Source: Staphylotrichum longicolle
Taxonomy: Eukaryota; Ascomycota; Sordariomycetes; Sordariales; Chaetomiaceae
NCBI GenBank assembly: GCA_019096155.1
Contig: JAHCVI010000003.1
Coordinates: forward strand, 1,054,001 to 1,118,000
Length of the DNA stretch: 64,000 nucleotides
Direction of reading: 5' to 3'
Position 1 is the first letter of the stretch. Each line of letters opens with the position of its first letter. Below, piece by piece: positions 1 to 10,987 of the stretch. Under the pieces are notes generated by a model. It was not told the DNA's origin, did not search any database, and worked only from the letters and a program-made list of their open reading frames with translations. The position numbers were made by a program, and so were the translations under genes.

Positions 1-309
1 GGCGTCGGAGCGCTGCACGGGCCATGGTATGGGCTAACTGGAAAGCCCGGGAAGGGCGGGAAGGATGGGAAGGATGACGGGAAGGACGATGCGGAGAGCG
101 AGTTTCAATCGGACGAGGAGGCGCATCGTGCTGTGATTGCAGCCGCGAGGCAGGTTGAGGAGGAAGAGGAGGAGGAGAAGAAGAAGGGGAAGGATAAGGA
201 GGAGAGTAAGGCGGAGGAGAAGGAGGAGAAGAAGGAGAAGAAGGGGGATGAGGCGGAGGAAAATAAGGGGGAGGCGAGTACGAAGAGCGACAGCGATGTG
301 GGTAAGTGA
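1..309 (+). CDS. 3' end of a gene for a lysine/glutamate-rich protein (partial)
   Basis: The frame is open from the first base of the window and ends at TGA 307-309, giving the last 102 residues of a protein whose start lies upstream. A short N-terminal part contains HGPWYGLTGKPGKGGKDGK. From about residue 50 the sequence is almost entirely Glu, Lys, Asp and Gly, a low-complexity charged tail that is probably disordered. The last codons contain GGTAAGTGA, which includes a consensus splice donor (GTAAGT at 302-307), so the true last exon could lie downstream and the TGA could be intronic. I do not recognise the protein and infer no function. Confidence 0.5.
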   Translation, partial: GVGALHGPWYGLTGKPGKGGKDGKDDGKDDAESEFQSDEEAHRAVIAAARQVEEEEEEEKKKGKDKEESKAEEKEEKKEKKGDEAEENKGEASTKSDSDVGK

Positions 310-2613
310 GGGAGGATAGCGAATGGGCGGCCCGTATAACCAAGACACCCTGTATTAGTACCTGATTTGTTAGCAGCTGAACCGGTTTACTCAGTCTAGA
401 ATGTATGAATGGGATTTGATGCATGGCTTGGGGAGCTCAACCCCCTTTATCCAACTTTCGCTCTGAAGAAGTTGCCCGGAACCCATTAGGGAGCCCAAGC
501 AAACTCTGATTCAATGATGGACCTACCACAGCAACGACATTGTGGTCATGGAGTAGATTCTGTTGGGCTGCTCCCCTCTTTCATCCTTCAATGGAACGTA
601 GACAGCGGCCCAGGCAATCAACTTCCATAATCCGCCCCTCTCTTTCGATACAGGAGAGTTTGGCATCAAGGAAGCGCAGTCTGGTTACACCCTTGCTACA
701 TGAGTATTTGGGTTTCAAGATCCACGGAAGGATTGATAGAAAGGCCACAATAAACTTGCTGGCGAGTTTGAATGTCGCTTGGCTGGGTCTCAACAGCTTG
801 GGTGTCTTGTGTGCATTTTTATAAGGTAAGGTACCTAATCAGTTCTCACCCTCACTTCGTGTTACGCATGTATGTAACTTAGGTACCACAAACAAACTGG
901 GTACCTACCTAGTCACAACAATGTGGTCACGAGTATGGGGTTGCAGCTCTCCACTGGCTTCCATTGCGAAGTTTTCTTTGAGGAAACCCCGACCTTTCAA
1001 GTTGCTGGGTGAACTTTTTCTCGCTGCTTGGGAGTGGTAGGATTTGCATGCTCGCCTTCCATCGCTTAAGGCGTTGAACGTGCCAAAAACATGTGGTCGG
1101 GCCGATACTAAGTGGCCCGGTGACTGAGGTTGCACTCATTGCTACCAGAGACTCGAGGGGGTTCTGCACTTGTCAGGCAGCGACTTTGACGCAGATGATG
1201 CTCCCACGTGTGGCCCCCAAACTGCACGGAGCAAGCGGGGTGGCAAAGGCAGATCCGGGATTAGTGGCCCGGATCTTCCCCAGCTTGCTTCCCAGATCGG
1301 GCTTGACTGCCGATCTGGCGACGAATGGACTGTTTCGTTTGGTTGGCTGGAGCATGTGCTGCCTCCCCCTGAACCATTTCTCCTCCAGCCAATCATGCCC
1401 TCGAAGACCAAGACAACGACTTGTCCCCGAGACGCGGAGTGCTTTCCGAGAGCGCGTTCTGATTCAAGCCCGGATCTGGACCCGACAATTTTTTGTTACA
1501 GCGTGCGCGCGTTCGACATGCCACACAAGACATCGAGAAGCTAAATCCCAAAAAACATCACACGCAAGATCAGATGGATTCCCAACAGGATTGTGCATGC
1601 GCATCCTCGTTCACGACATCATGGCAGGTGCCGAAGCTCGAGACAACGTTACACGTCGGGCTTGCAGGACGACATCTCGGTCGTACAACGGCAGAAGAAC
1701 GCCCGATGCGACCCTAAAACCGGGGAAAGTGTCACCCACATGGACAAGCGGCTCTTGATCACAATGCAGGGTCCCAAAGTTCCGAGCCTGGCTCAGCCTG
1801 GCGAACTGTCTCCGATGTCGACATCGCCTTGCAAGGAATTTTAACCCGGTTGCTTGGAGACCATGATTCAGATTTGCAGCTTGTTTGCCACGGGCGCAGA
1901 AGGAGTCTGATTGGTTTCATTCCAGCCGGCCGATTCTCTCCCCCTGCGCTCGAGCATGCCATTGGTCGCCATGCCGGCCCTTGAGGCTCATCTCATCTGC
2001 CCGAACCGAGCAGACCTAACCCCGGGCTGGGCCGCATAAACCGCAGACATGTGCTTTTCGACGGCCTGGATCCTTCCGCCCTGATGGGCCACACGGCCGT
2101 GTGTTCGAGCCGCCAACTGACCCCCAGCTCGTCACACCTCCCGGCTGTGATCCCCCCATGCTCCTTCCCCATACCCACCCTGACCCAACAGAGAAAAACG
2201 GAAGCATGGCCCGGACCATCACAGCGTGCCATATGCCGGCCCGATCAGGCGGTACCAACTTTGGCAGGTCTCATTGGCCCGGGCTCCCAATGGCTCCCCC
2301 CTTTCTCGAGGTCGGGACGAGGCCGGAGGACTGCCATGTGGTTCGTCCCTCGCACACATGGCCCTGCTCCTGGTCATCTCGCGAGGTGTTCTAGGCGTTC
2401 CAGCTGAGTCTTTACTCTGGGCGGAAACCATTTAAACAGCCTCGAATCTCTCCCACTCTCCTTCCCGTCTCCCATCGTCGTCACTCCTTACCAGTCCCAG
2501 ACACTCCTTTAACCACATTCCAGAAACACCTCGACCCAACTATTCCATTCCTTGTACATATATTATAACAACTTTTTTGACCCCCGTCCAAACACTCCTT
2601 TCACCTCACCACC
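310..2613. other. Long intergenic stretch, no convincing gene
   Basis: About 2.3 kb separate the first gene from the GH16 gene. Several open frames of 60-220 codons exist on both strands, but none shows a recognisable domain, a signal peptide or credible splice sites. Positions 830-900 are lower in GC and carry a loosely repeated GGTACC/TAGGTA motif. The last 200 bases are pyrimidine-rich, as expected for the promoter and 5' UTR of the downstream gene. Confidence 0.5.
2559..2568 (+). promoter_or_regulatory. Possible TATA element of the GH16 gene
   Basis: TATATTATAA lies 46 bases upstream of the ATG at 2614, after a long CT-rich stretch (2440-2550) typical of fungal promoters. The motif is clear, but its distance to the start codon leaves only a very short 5' UTR, so its role is an inference. 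Confidence 0.3.
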
Positions 2614-3620
2614 ATGCGCTTCCAATCACCCTCCGCTCCTTTTCTCCTCCTCCCCCTCCTGGCCTCCGTCGCCTCAGCCTGGAACGCCCCCAGCTACGAT
2701 GGCTACCAGCTGGTCTGGGTCGACACCTTCGCCGGCCCCAGCGGGCAACTGCCCAACGAGAACAACTGGAACATCCTCGACGGCAACCTCGGCGTCAACA
2801 ACGAGCTGCAGACCTACAAGCGCAGCCCGCGACAGGTCCAGACCAGCGGCGGCAGCACCCTGCAGCTCGTGCCGTGGCGGGAGGGGTCATCATGGACGTC
2901 GGGGCGGCTGGAATCCAAGTACACGTTCACGCCGCAGGCGGGCAGGCGGACCATGGCCGAGGCGCTGATCCGGTTTGGCGGGAACAACATCGGCACCAAG
3001 CAGGGGATCTGGCCGGCTTTCTGGTTGCTGGGAGACTCGATCCGGCATGGCACGCCGTGGCCGGCGTGTGGGGAGCTGGATGTGCTGGAGACGGTCAACG
3101 GGCAGTTGACCGGGTATGGGACGATTCATTGCAACAGTTCGTTTCCCCTTTTTTTTTCTTCTTCTTTCACCAAGGTTTTTTCAAAACGCAGAACTGACGG
3201 ATCCGTTTGTTGTTCCAGCCTTCCCCGGCGGCATCTGCAACGAGCCCACCGGCCGCGGCGCCACGGTGGCCATGCCCAACCAGGACTGGCAGCGCTGGCG
3301 CATCGTCTGGGACCGCACGCCCGGCGACTGGCGCGCCGAGTCCATCACCTGGTACATGAACGACCAGCAGTTTCACTACGTCCGCGGCGACCAGATCAAC
3401 GACCAGACCGTGTGGGCGAGCCTGACGGCCAAGCCGCTGTTCTTCATCTTGAATGTTGCGGTGGGTGGTAACTGGGTGAGTGCATCCCACAGAGGGTCGG
3501 GTCAGCGATGACGGGTGTGCTGACAGAGTTTGATAGCCTGGTTATCCTAACGGCAACACCCTGGATGGCTATGGTGCCATGATGGAGGTTGCGTATGTGG
3601 CGCAGTATTCTTCTTGGTGA
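2614..3620 (+). CDS. Secreted GH16 family endo-beta-1,3(4)-glucanase-like protein
   Basis: Three exons, 2614-3136, 3219-3475 and 3537-3620, give 287 residues. The introns are GTTCGT...TTCCAG (82 nt) and GTGAGT...GATAG (61 nt). Residues 1-22 form a signal peptide ending ASVASA, so the mature enzyme starts near WNAPSYDGY. The catalytic motif ELDVLE is at residues 154-159, with Glu154 as predicted nucleophile, Asp156 in between and Glu159 as acid/base. The C-terminal part has FFILNVAVGGNWPG, typical of laminarinase-type GH16 enzymes. The length suits a single catalytic domain without a binding module or GPI signal. The likely role is extracellular hydrolysis of beta-1,3 or mixed-linkage glucan; exact substrate specificity cannot be read from the sequence. 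Confidence 0.93.
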
Positions 3621-4312
3621 TTGATATCTTGGCTGCGCTGTGGGTGTGTCTTTGCATGTCCTTGCCACTTTCACTTCGCTGTTTCGCTTCTGCCTTGCAT
3701 TCGTGAACATATTTGGTTTCGACCACTTACACTTTATGGTATGGTGTTCTACACCAACTTTCATGTACATAACACTTTCGCTTTTATACCCATAACTGTC
3801 GAGCATCCCCAAGTTACTACTGATCTGCAAGTTACTACTGATCTGCGGTATTTCTTGCGTTTCTTGAAGCTAGTCCGGGTTTATCCTATCGCCGTGGTTG
3901 TGTCCGAGGGATCGGCCAGCACGCACAGACAAAACATCGACCGCCCGTTGGCGAGGATAGGGGTGACCCCTGGCAACGCTGAAGAACCGCGCGATTAGCG
4001 TTCGTCCGGGACCGCAGGGTGTTCCCCTGAACACTTGCCGATCGCAATGTCTAAATATAATTACCCGATCTCGAATCGTTTTACATAGCAAATGAGTTTT
4101 AGCATGAATCGCCATCTGCGGCATTTGAAGAAACTCGGTCCCCAGGTCTATCATGAACATGCAAATGGTTGTTGCCGTATAACTCCGTCTTTGTCTGGTA
4201 TCGCCGGTTTGAAAAGAAGTCAAGCTCTCTTCCCCTTTTCCCTCACGCCGCGCTAAGAAAAAAAAAGAACCATCGACCTGCCACTTCAATCCTCCGCTCA
4301 GTGTCCTTTCTT
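3621..4312. other. Convergent intergenic region
   Basis: This lies between the 3' ends of the GH16 gene (+) and the receptor gene (-). It holds both 3' UTRs, a lower-GC stretch at about 4040-4200, and an 18-bp tandem duplication listed separately. No gene is seen. Confidence 0.6.
3811..3846. repeat. 18-bp perfect tandem duplication
   Basis: AAGTTACTACTGATCTGC at 3811-3828 is repeated exactly and immediately at 3829-3846, about 190 bases past the GH16 stop codon. It is probably a minisatellite or slippage duplication; no function is inferred. Confidence 0.9.
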
Positions 4313-5748
4313 TCAATTCCTCCGCTCGGCACCATCCTCCCAGCCCACTGTGCGTGTGTCCCGCTTGTCATAGGACACAAAAACGGTGCTCGTCTTGGTG
4401 ATGCCACCGTCGGCGGCTCGCTGCTCCGTACTAGGCTTTGTATCCTGCGGCAGAATGCTCTCCTCGGACCCGGTAATGGACGGCGTGCCCGTCTTGACGT
4501 CGGTGGTGAACTTGTTGGAGGTGTTGTACATTTCAAACTCGGACGCGGCCTGGCTCCTCGGGCCCGTGGCGAGACCCGACTTGGGCGTGCGGTTGGTGTC
4601 GCCGTTGCGGATGTAGCCCTTGTACTTGGACGAGCCGTAGCGAGCGGCCGCCGACGTCCCGTCAAAGAGGGTCTTGAAGAGCGGCTTCAGGCAGGGGAAG
4701 GAAGCGGCAATGATGGCGACGTTGATCTCGACGGTGGTCCTGCAGGAGAGGTGGCTTGGTCAATACGAGTCGAGATTGAGTTACGAGGATTGAGGCATAC
4801 CAGATGGTCAGGTCGGCGCTGTCCCACAAGAAGTCGCCATGTTGGCCGTAGGCGCCAAGGAAGGTAATCTTGACGATGGCGGCGACGGCAGCAAAGACAC
4901 CCAGGGACAGAATGCCAGCCACGGCAGACTTGACCTTCCAGTTCATCTGCACATTCCAAAGAATGGGAAGCGGAAGCAGAGCGAAGGCGACATCAGTCAG
5001 GACCGCGACGCTCGAGTTGAAGTAGGCGGCGAACTTGAGATGCGACGGGGGGATGCAGGTCCCCGAGACCGAGCTGTCCCAAGTCAAGGCCAAGGGCCGG
5101 CACTGAAAGAAGACGGTGACTGCTTGAGGTCAGCCCTGATGCTTTGCTGCTCTCAGGCTTGGGTTCACTCACGGAAGTTTCCAGTTGCCGAGAGAACGGT
5201 GAAAACGATAGTGCCAATCACAAACATCCGGAACTGGCGCGACGGTGTTAGGCGCAGCAGGAAGAGGCCAACGCTAACCTTGGTCAGGCAGAGACCAATC
5301 AAGCACAGGGGCTGCGTGACAAAGTTGAGATGCAGTCCTTTGACGACGTTCTCGGGTGGCTGGATGTACTGGACATGGCGTCCCGCTCCCAGATTCACTT
5401 CGGGAATGATCACCATCATCTCGGCGAACATGACGACCTGCTCAGTGGACGACCAGTCAGCCACCCACCCCGTTGCCAGCACCATTCATCCCTCGATGCT
5501 CCCATGTGGGCCGGTTCAAACTCTCGGCATGAGGCTCGGGTCGTGAGGGCAGGGAGGGAGGAGAGAGAACATACCATAGCGGCCACGATGGTCCAGTCGT
5601 CCGGCCCGACATGTTGGACGATTCTGGCCCTCACCCACATGCGCAGCATCACGACAAGCATCGCGACGCCCACCAGAGACCCGCAGATGGCGAGGATCTC
5701 AGGGCCCCGGTTCTCGTCGGGAGGCATCTCTGCTGCTGCGTCCGCCAT
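4313..5748 (-). CDS. PTH11-like seven-helix membrane receptor (fungal rhodopsin-like domain)
   Basis: Four exons on the minus strand, 5748-5575, 5437-5173, 5119-4801 and 4739-4313, join in phase to 394 residues. The donors are GTATGT, GTGAGT and GTATGC; the acceptors are GAGCAG, AAGCAG and CTGCAG. The first helix (ILAICGSLVGVAMLVVMLR) is followed by DDWTIVAA, then a conserved FFQCRPLALTWD segment and TIWTTVEINVAIIAASFPCL in the last helical region. Both are hallmarks of the fungal PTH11/SAT4 rhodopsin-like family. There is no N-terminal CFEM cysteine domain. The cytosolic tail of about 120 residues is hydrophilic and Ser/Thr-rich. Family members are plasma-membrane receptors or sensors; the ligand is unknown. 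Confidence 0.88.
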
Positions 5749-7083
5749 GTTGGGCTGGAAGGGGCTGCTGCTGGACGCGCAGCAGGGGAATCGCTGTCGT
5801 CGACTGAGAAGCTGAGGGAGACAGACTCGGGAGTGATTAACCGCATGTCGATCCCATCACAAAGGGCACAAGGGGAGGCGGTCGATTCTTAATCGGCCCT
5901 CAGGATGGGGGGGCATGCCTATCTGGAAAATCCTGCTGCCCCTTTCCCTTGCCCTCTCCACGTGCAGGCGTCGTATCAGAGCCCCCATTGTTCCAAATTA
6001 TGGAGCCCGAGACCAGCAACCTTGCTTTTCTGTGCAGACTAGAGTCCACTGGCCCCAGGTCCCGAGGTTCTCATGGAACATTTCAGGTCCATTGCAACCC
6101 CCAGGTTTCAGTTTGAAGGGCAGAGCTGCTAATCGTTGCCGCAGAGAGAAGAGCATCACGGCAAACGTCCTTTTGGCTTTAAGCTTGTTGGTTCTGCTTG
6201 CGTCATGACCGTTTTTTTCGCTAAACCGAGCGCTGAAGTTTGTTGGTTCGGTCCCGGCAGTAGAGACCGGGATTTCCTGTCAAGAGCCCGGCGCTGGGGA
6301 ACCATCAGATGAGGCGTGGAGTCGGTGGGGGGCAGGAATCCCACCCTTGGTTTCCCCTCCTGCCGACAAGGGCATTTCTGTGACATTCCAAATTCCCTCC
6401 CCTTGACTGTCTTCGCTTCCGGTTTACTCCCGTCATGGGGGTCAGCGTCGACGAAGTGGAGGTTCAGGATGCACCAAGTGGAGGCTTACAAGCGACCAAG
6501 TGGAGGCTGAGCCGAGCTAGCCGGCTCGCCGACTCCAAACGTCTAAACGCGATATGGTGTGGACTAAGGGGTGCGGGTTTGCTAGGGCCGGGCCGGCCAA
6601 TTAGACGGCCACCAGCACCGGGTCCGAAGCCCCGATGTAGCCTCACCTGCAGTGGCTCTTGCAACGGTCCCCGGCAGCGCTTTGCCACAATCTCCGCCCT
6701 TGGTTGGACTCGCAGCAACCATCAGGCGACCCGACGGTCGGGGACCACGCACGTTGCTCGGGACAAAGGCGTGGCATTGAAGACGCGAGCTGCAGAGCCA
6801 ACTGCCGATGCAATGCAGTCCAATCGAAATCCAATAGTTACCACGGCGGCGGGACCGGCGGCGTCCCATTTTCTGCAAATATTTGGTGGATCCTGGGAAT
6901 TTTCTTGGGAACAGCAACCGGGGGCACCGGCAGGATAAGGGGCTCCGAACGCCTGGGGGACCACGAGGCAGTGGAGTCCCGGGGTCCTTATTATCCAGCT
7001 CGCTTCCTCCCCGTCCAGTCGCTGTTTCTTGGTCTCATCATCCTCTCCACAGCGATCGACGCAGGCCGCTCGGACTGACGATC
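5749..7083. other. Divergent promoter region between receptor and tyrosinase genes
   Basis: About 1.3 kb separate the two divergent start codons. Open frames here are short and lack recognisable features. Positions 6450-6510 contain a short imperfect repeat, with GACGAAGTGGAGG followed by CAAGTGGAGGCT twice. Nothing else is supported. Confidence 0.55.
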
Positions 7084-8368
7084 ATGAAGGCTGCCACCAT
7101 CCTTGGAGCCGCCCTTGCGGCGGTTGCTGTCAACGCCGGCGTGGTCCCCCGGGACACTGCCAACAACGACGGCCTCACAGAGCCCCCGGCGCTGGCCGAT
7201 CTCCTCGAGCAGGCCAAGGCTCAGGTCATCGGCAATGTGACCGAGAACGAGGCGAAGATGCGCAAGCGCGGCGAGACCCCCCGCTGCACTGTCCGCAACC
7301 TCGTCTTCCGCCGCGAATAGTGAGTGACTCGGTCGTCCGAAACCCCATAACACTTGCTAACCGTCTTCTCCCAACAGCGGCTCGCTTTCCAAGGCTGAGC
7401 GTCTCGCCTACGTCAACGCGGTCAAGTGCCTGCAGAGCCTGCCGCCGCGCACCCCGGGCGACGCGGCTCCGGGCGCCAAGTCGCGGTTCGACGACTTCGT
7501 CGTGACGCACATCCAGCAGACGCTCGACATCCACTACTCGGGCATCTTCCAGGCGTGGCACCGCTGGTTCGTGTACCAGTACGAGCTGGCGCTGCGCAAC
7601 GAGTGCGGCTACACGGGCTACCAGCCCTACTGGGACTGGCCCAAGTACGCCACGGCGCCCCAGGACTCGCCCATCTTCAACGGCGACCCGTACAGCCTGG
7701 GCGGCAACGGCGAGTACATCCCGCACGAGGGCCCCATCATCACCCCTCCCCCCGGCATCGGCGGCGACAGCATCCCGCTGCCCGCCGGCGTCGGTGGCGG
7801 CTTCGTCAAGACGGGCCCCTTTGCCAACATGACGGTCAACCTCGGTCCCGTCGGCGGCCTGGCTGACACAGCCCCTGGCCCGCTCGGCGGCCTCGGCTGG
7901 AACCCGCGCGGCCTCAAGCGCGATCTCGGCGGCGCCATGAACATGCGTTACGCCAACTACACCACCGTCCTGCGCCTCCTCACCCAGCCCAACGTCGACG
8001 CCTACCGCATCGTGTCCGAGGGCATCCCCTACACGCCCGAGATCGGCCCGCACGGCGGCATCCACTACACCATGGGCGGCGACCCGGGCGGTGATCTCTT
8101 CACCTCGCCCGGCGACCCGGCCTTCTGGGTGCACCACGGGCAGATGGACCGCATGTGGGCCACGTGGCAGGCGCTCGGCATCTTCAGCAACACGCGCTAC
8201 ACGGACCTCGGCTCGGGCCGCTATGCCCACCGCACCTGGGACAACGCGCCCGCCTCGGACCTGGCCCAGCTGACGGATGTGATCGACATGGGCTACGCCG
8301 CGCCCTCGACCACCATCGGCGAGGTCATGTCCACCACGGGTGGCGATCTCTGCTACTTCTACCTGTGA
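7084..8368 (+). CDS. Secreted tyrosinase (type-3 copper oxidase)
   Basis: Two exons, 7084-7319 and 7378-8368 (donor GTGAGT, acceptor AACAG), give 408 residues. Residues 1-18 are a signal peptide (MKAATILGAALAAVAVNA). The CuA region has H123, H131 and H140 within HYSGIFQAWHRW, matching the tyrosinase signature HxxxxFxxWHR. The CuB region has H304, H308 and, in DPAFWVHHGQMD, H331/H332, matching the DPxFxxxHxxxD signature. A Gly/Pro-rich loop lies between the two sites (roughly residues 170-215). There is no long C-terminal inhibitory domain, so this is the short secreted fungal class. The predicted activity is oxidation of mono- or o-diphenols to quinones outside the cell. The splice places a Tyr in RREYGSLSKAER, as in homologues. 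Confidence 0.94.
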
Positions 8369-9470
8369 GGAGGAGGGGGTTAGATGGCCCTTAGAGTGTA
8401 CATATCTGCCTAATTTATTTAACTGCGTACTGCACCATCCATTTCTTTCTGTAATGTTTTCGTGACTGTCACTTGAATGTCGCCTGGTTTCCGTGAAAAC
8501 GTGCGCAAAGCCTGGAAATGACACGGCGACGAGCGAAGCCTCGGTACCACACTCAGAGCCTGTTCCAAAATCCAACCTGCGGCAAGATATCTGTAATGGT
8601 ACGCAGTCAATGCGAAGGGCTCGCGCGAAATGTCACAAACCTGCCCCTATTTGGGGCGCCAAGTTGTCCCGAGCCAATTCTCGCTTTTCTGAACATTTAC
8701 CCACTGTACCTCTTCGGTCGGTATTTCATTCCTAGGACAAAGCAGATGAGAGCGAAAGGATTTACTGCAGTCGGGTCTCACGTCTTATACCCGTATAAAT
8801 TCTGACACCTCAGGCGCCAGTATCTTGTTCTTTTCTACATCCCGGTTTCCCAACGAAGAGTCTAATATACCTACCAATCTAAGCTAACTAGTTTATACCC
8901 AGCACTCCTTCCTACCGCCTATAGGTTACTTTCAATAAATCTCGACGCCGCCACCCCCGTCTCTAGTAAACTTCCAATGTAGCTGCCGAAGGGGGGTAGC
9001 TTTACAAGGGTGTACCCGTAGCCAATATATCCACGAAGGTAGTTTATGTTTGGCACTCTTTCTACGACGGGCGAGTTTCTCTATTAGTCTTGTCTAAACG
9101 GAGCTGGCCGGTTTAAACGTCGGAGCTAGGCTTGATGCCCTTTCTGCTACTCTTTCTTCCCCTGTCCCCCCTACAACCTTAGATGATGACATACTTGACG
9201 AGCACACCATCCTGCCAAGCATCCTGCTGTAGACGCGAAGGCTCTGATTGAGCTATCGGGAGAATCGCGACCCCACGTAATAAAGACAATATTCTCAAGG
9301 TAAAAAGCAAGGAGTGATAAATATAGGCAAGACTTAAATAAGTGCGAACACGAGTTTGTTCTACGTATGAGGAGGTAGTTCATGAATAAAGCGCAAATTT
9401 CCGCTAGTTACAGAGAGGACTGTAGACGTGAACCGGCACTACTGCTGCCGGCATTGCCTAGCACGGCCGC
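8369..9470. other. Lower-GC decayed sequence, probable RIP-affected repeat debris
   Basis: After the tyrosinase 3' UTR the base composition falls clearly between about 8560 and 9420. The stretch is rich in TA dinucleotides and TAG/TAA triplets in every frame. No intact open frame or terminal repeat is visible. This fits a repeat decayed by RIP, but the element type cannot be named. Confidence 0.45.
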
Positions 9471-9799
9471 CCTATTGTGTGCTCTGAGGACGAGACCCTC
9501 ATCTTCAACCCGCCGCCCAACATGACATGCGGCACCTACCTCGCGGCGGGCGAGGCGCCGGGGCGCTGCAGAACCCCTCGGCCGTCGAGGCGTGCCGGTA
9601 CTGCACCATCAGCGCGCGGACCAGTTCCTCGCGAGCGTCAACATCTTTGGGAGCCAGCGGTGGCGGAATTTCGGCATCATGTGGCGTATATCGTGTTTGA
9701 CATTGCTGTCCGATTGGGGTCTATTATGTCTTTAGGGTGAAGAAGGGCAATGCGTTTCAGGGGTTGTTTACGAGGCTCAAGAGGGCCAAGAAGAACTGA
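9471..9799 (+). pseudogene. Relic of a PDR/CDR-type ABC transporter (C-terminal end only)
   Basis: Read across several frames, this segment encodes the extreme C-terminus of a pleiotropic-drug-resistance ABC transporter. It contains SEDETLIFNPPPNMTCGTYL, then in another frame LQNPSAVEACRYC, then QFLASVNIFGSQRWRNFGIM, then AYIVFDIAV, then YYVFRVKKGNAFQGLFTRLK before TGA 9797-9799. These match the last extracellular loop (NPP...TCGEYL and the CxYC pair), the RWRNFGI motif before the last helix, and the FRVKK tail of fungal PDR transporters. At least four frame changes occur within 330 bases, so it cannot be functional. Everything upstream of the last loop is missing or unrecognisable. It sits beside RIP-like debris. 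Confidence 0.82.
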
Positions 9800-10301
9800 G
9801 AGTAGCACCGGCTATTGGAGGGGAGGCATTTACGGGAGGGAATTGACCAGTTTTGTCAAGACTAGAGAGTAGTAGCACAGCAAAATGCCAGCTCATTCAT
9901 ACTTTGGTACCTCTGAACAAAGTATATGCCCTATCCCCTACATCCTATTGCTAGGCTGCTTTTGCTACCGTCTTGCGCTAGCCCTATGCCCCTAACAACG
10001 ACCCCCGGGAGAGAGCTCCCTCGGGGTGTCTGATACGTCATAAACCCTCTCGGGTATCCATTTCGTAAGACAGTCCAGTGACCATCCCACTTTCCTGGGT
10101 ACACAAGCAAATTCGACCTCCCCCGGTCCCCCACCCCCCACCCCTTTGATCATTATCCCCAATTACCCCGTCTCTTAAACCAAATAACACAGATCTCCGT
10201 TCTCATCTTCGCGCAACTACGACCACTGCGTCTCCCATAGCAAAGCCTCGCTACCAGCGCAGCTGCGGAGCTTTATTGACTCTACCACTCGGGAGAACTC
10301 C
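9800..10301. other. Intergenic stretch, no gene seen
   Basis: This follows the ABC relic. It has mixed composition, with pyrimidine-rich sequence around 10090-10240. No supported feature. Confidence 0.5.
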
Positions 10302-10469
10302 ATGGCCATTATTTCCTCTCGCCTGGCCACGACCTCGATTGCAAACACCCCCTCTGACCCGGAGGATTACACGTACCACCTCCGCGGCCTAGGCGTCCTG
10401 GACTCGGTGAAGCTGCTTCACGAGTTAGCAAGAAGCAGCTTAGAGAGCTTTGCCAAACCTGTGCATTGA
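10302..10469 (+). CDS. Short open frame of uncertain status (55 residues)
   Basis: An ATG at 10302 opens a 55-codon frame containing SDPEDYTYHLRGLGVLD and SVKLLHELARSS, which has the look of real amphipathic protein sequence and follows a pyrimidine-rich leader. It overlaps the 3' end of the ankyrin relic on the other strand. It could be the first exon of a lost gene or chance. No family is recognised. Confidence 0.2.
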   Translation: MAIISSRLATTSIANTPSDPEDYTYHLRGLGVLDSVKLLHELARSSLESFAKPVH

Positions 10470-10780
10470 CATTTACGCCCTCCTCGAGAAACATCTGAGC
10501 GGTCTCCTTGTGGCCTCCGTAGGAAGCGGCGCAGAGAGCGTTCCCATATCGGCCACCCTGTGCGTTGACATCTGCACCCTTCTCCAGCAGCATTTGTGCG
10601 ACCTCCTTGTGGCCTTGAGAGGAAGCGGCCTGAGGAGCGTTGCCATAAACGCCACCTTCTGCATTCACATCTGCACCCCTCTCCAGCAGCAGTTCGGCGA
10701 CCTCTTTATGACCTCTATAGCTATCTGAGCAACAAGACTTCGAATAACCTTTTCTGCCAAATGTAACGGCCTCAGGAGAA
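10450..10780 (-). pseudogene. Ankyrin-repeat relic
   Basis: A minus-strand frame open from 11016 to 10309 contains about three consecutive, similar ankyrin repeats of the GHKEVAELLLERGADVNA type, the later units spaced by GNALCAASYG-like linkers. Such near-identical repeats are typical of the C-terminal sensor arrays of fungal NACHT or HET proteins and of ankyrin-only proteins. Neither flank is recognisable as coding: the N-terminal 80 residues and the last 45 residues look random, no NTPase or effector domain is present, and the upstream part overlaps the end of the next gene. It is best read as the remaining piece of a larger ankyrin gene. Confidence 0.6.
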
Positions 10781-10987
10781 TATTGCAACTGGCTGCTGAC
10801 GACTCTAAGAGTACATTGAACTTGGATAAACGCCACAAAGAAAGGAAAGGAGAGAGGACACCAGGTATTTTGGCGGCGAGCGCTCCTTCTGACCAGAGGG
10901 AGGCTGTCGGTCGGCTTTCTCCCCCAATGTCGGGCGCCGTCCACGTCGTCCGAAGGAACGGAGCGAAGTCCGTGGGTCGACGAGGCC

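Noticed and set aside
1093..1758. 221-codon plus-strand frame before the GH16 gene
   Set aside because: Sequence is low in hydrophobic periodicity, no domain, and several competing frames overlap it.
7226..8575. 449-codon minus-strand open frame
   Set aside because: It lies antisense to the intact, spliced tyrosinase gene; its open state follows from that gene's GC-rich third positions and the peptide has no recognisable domain.
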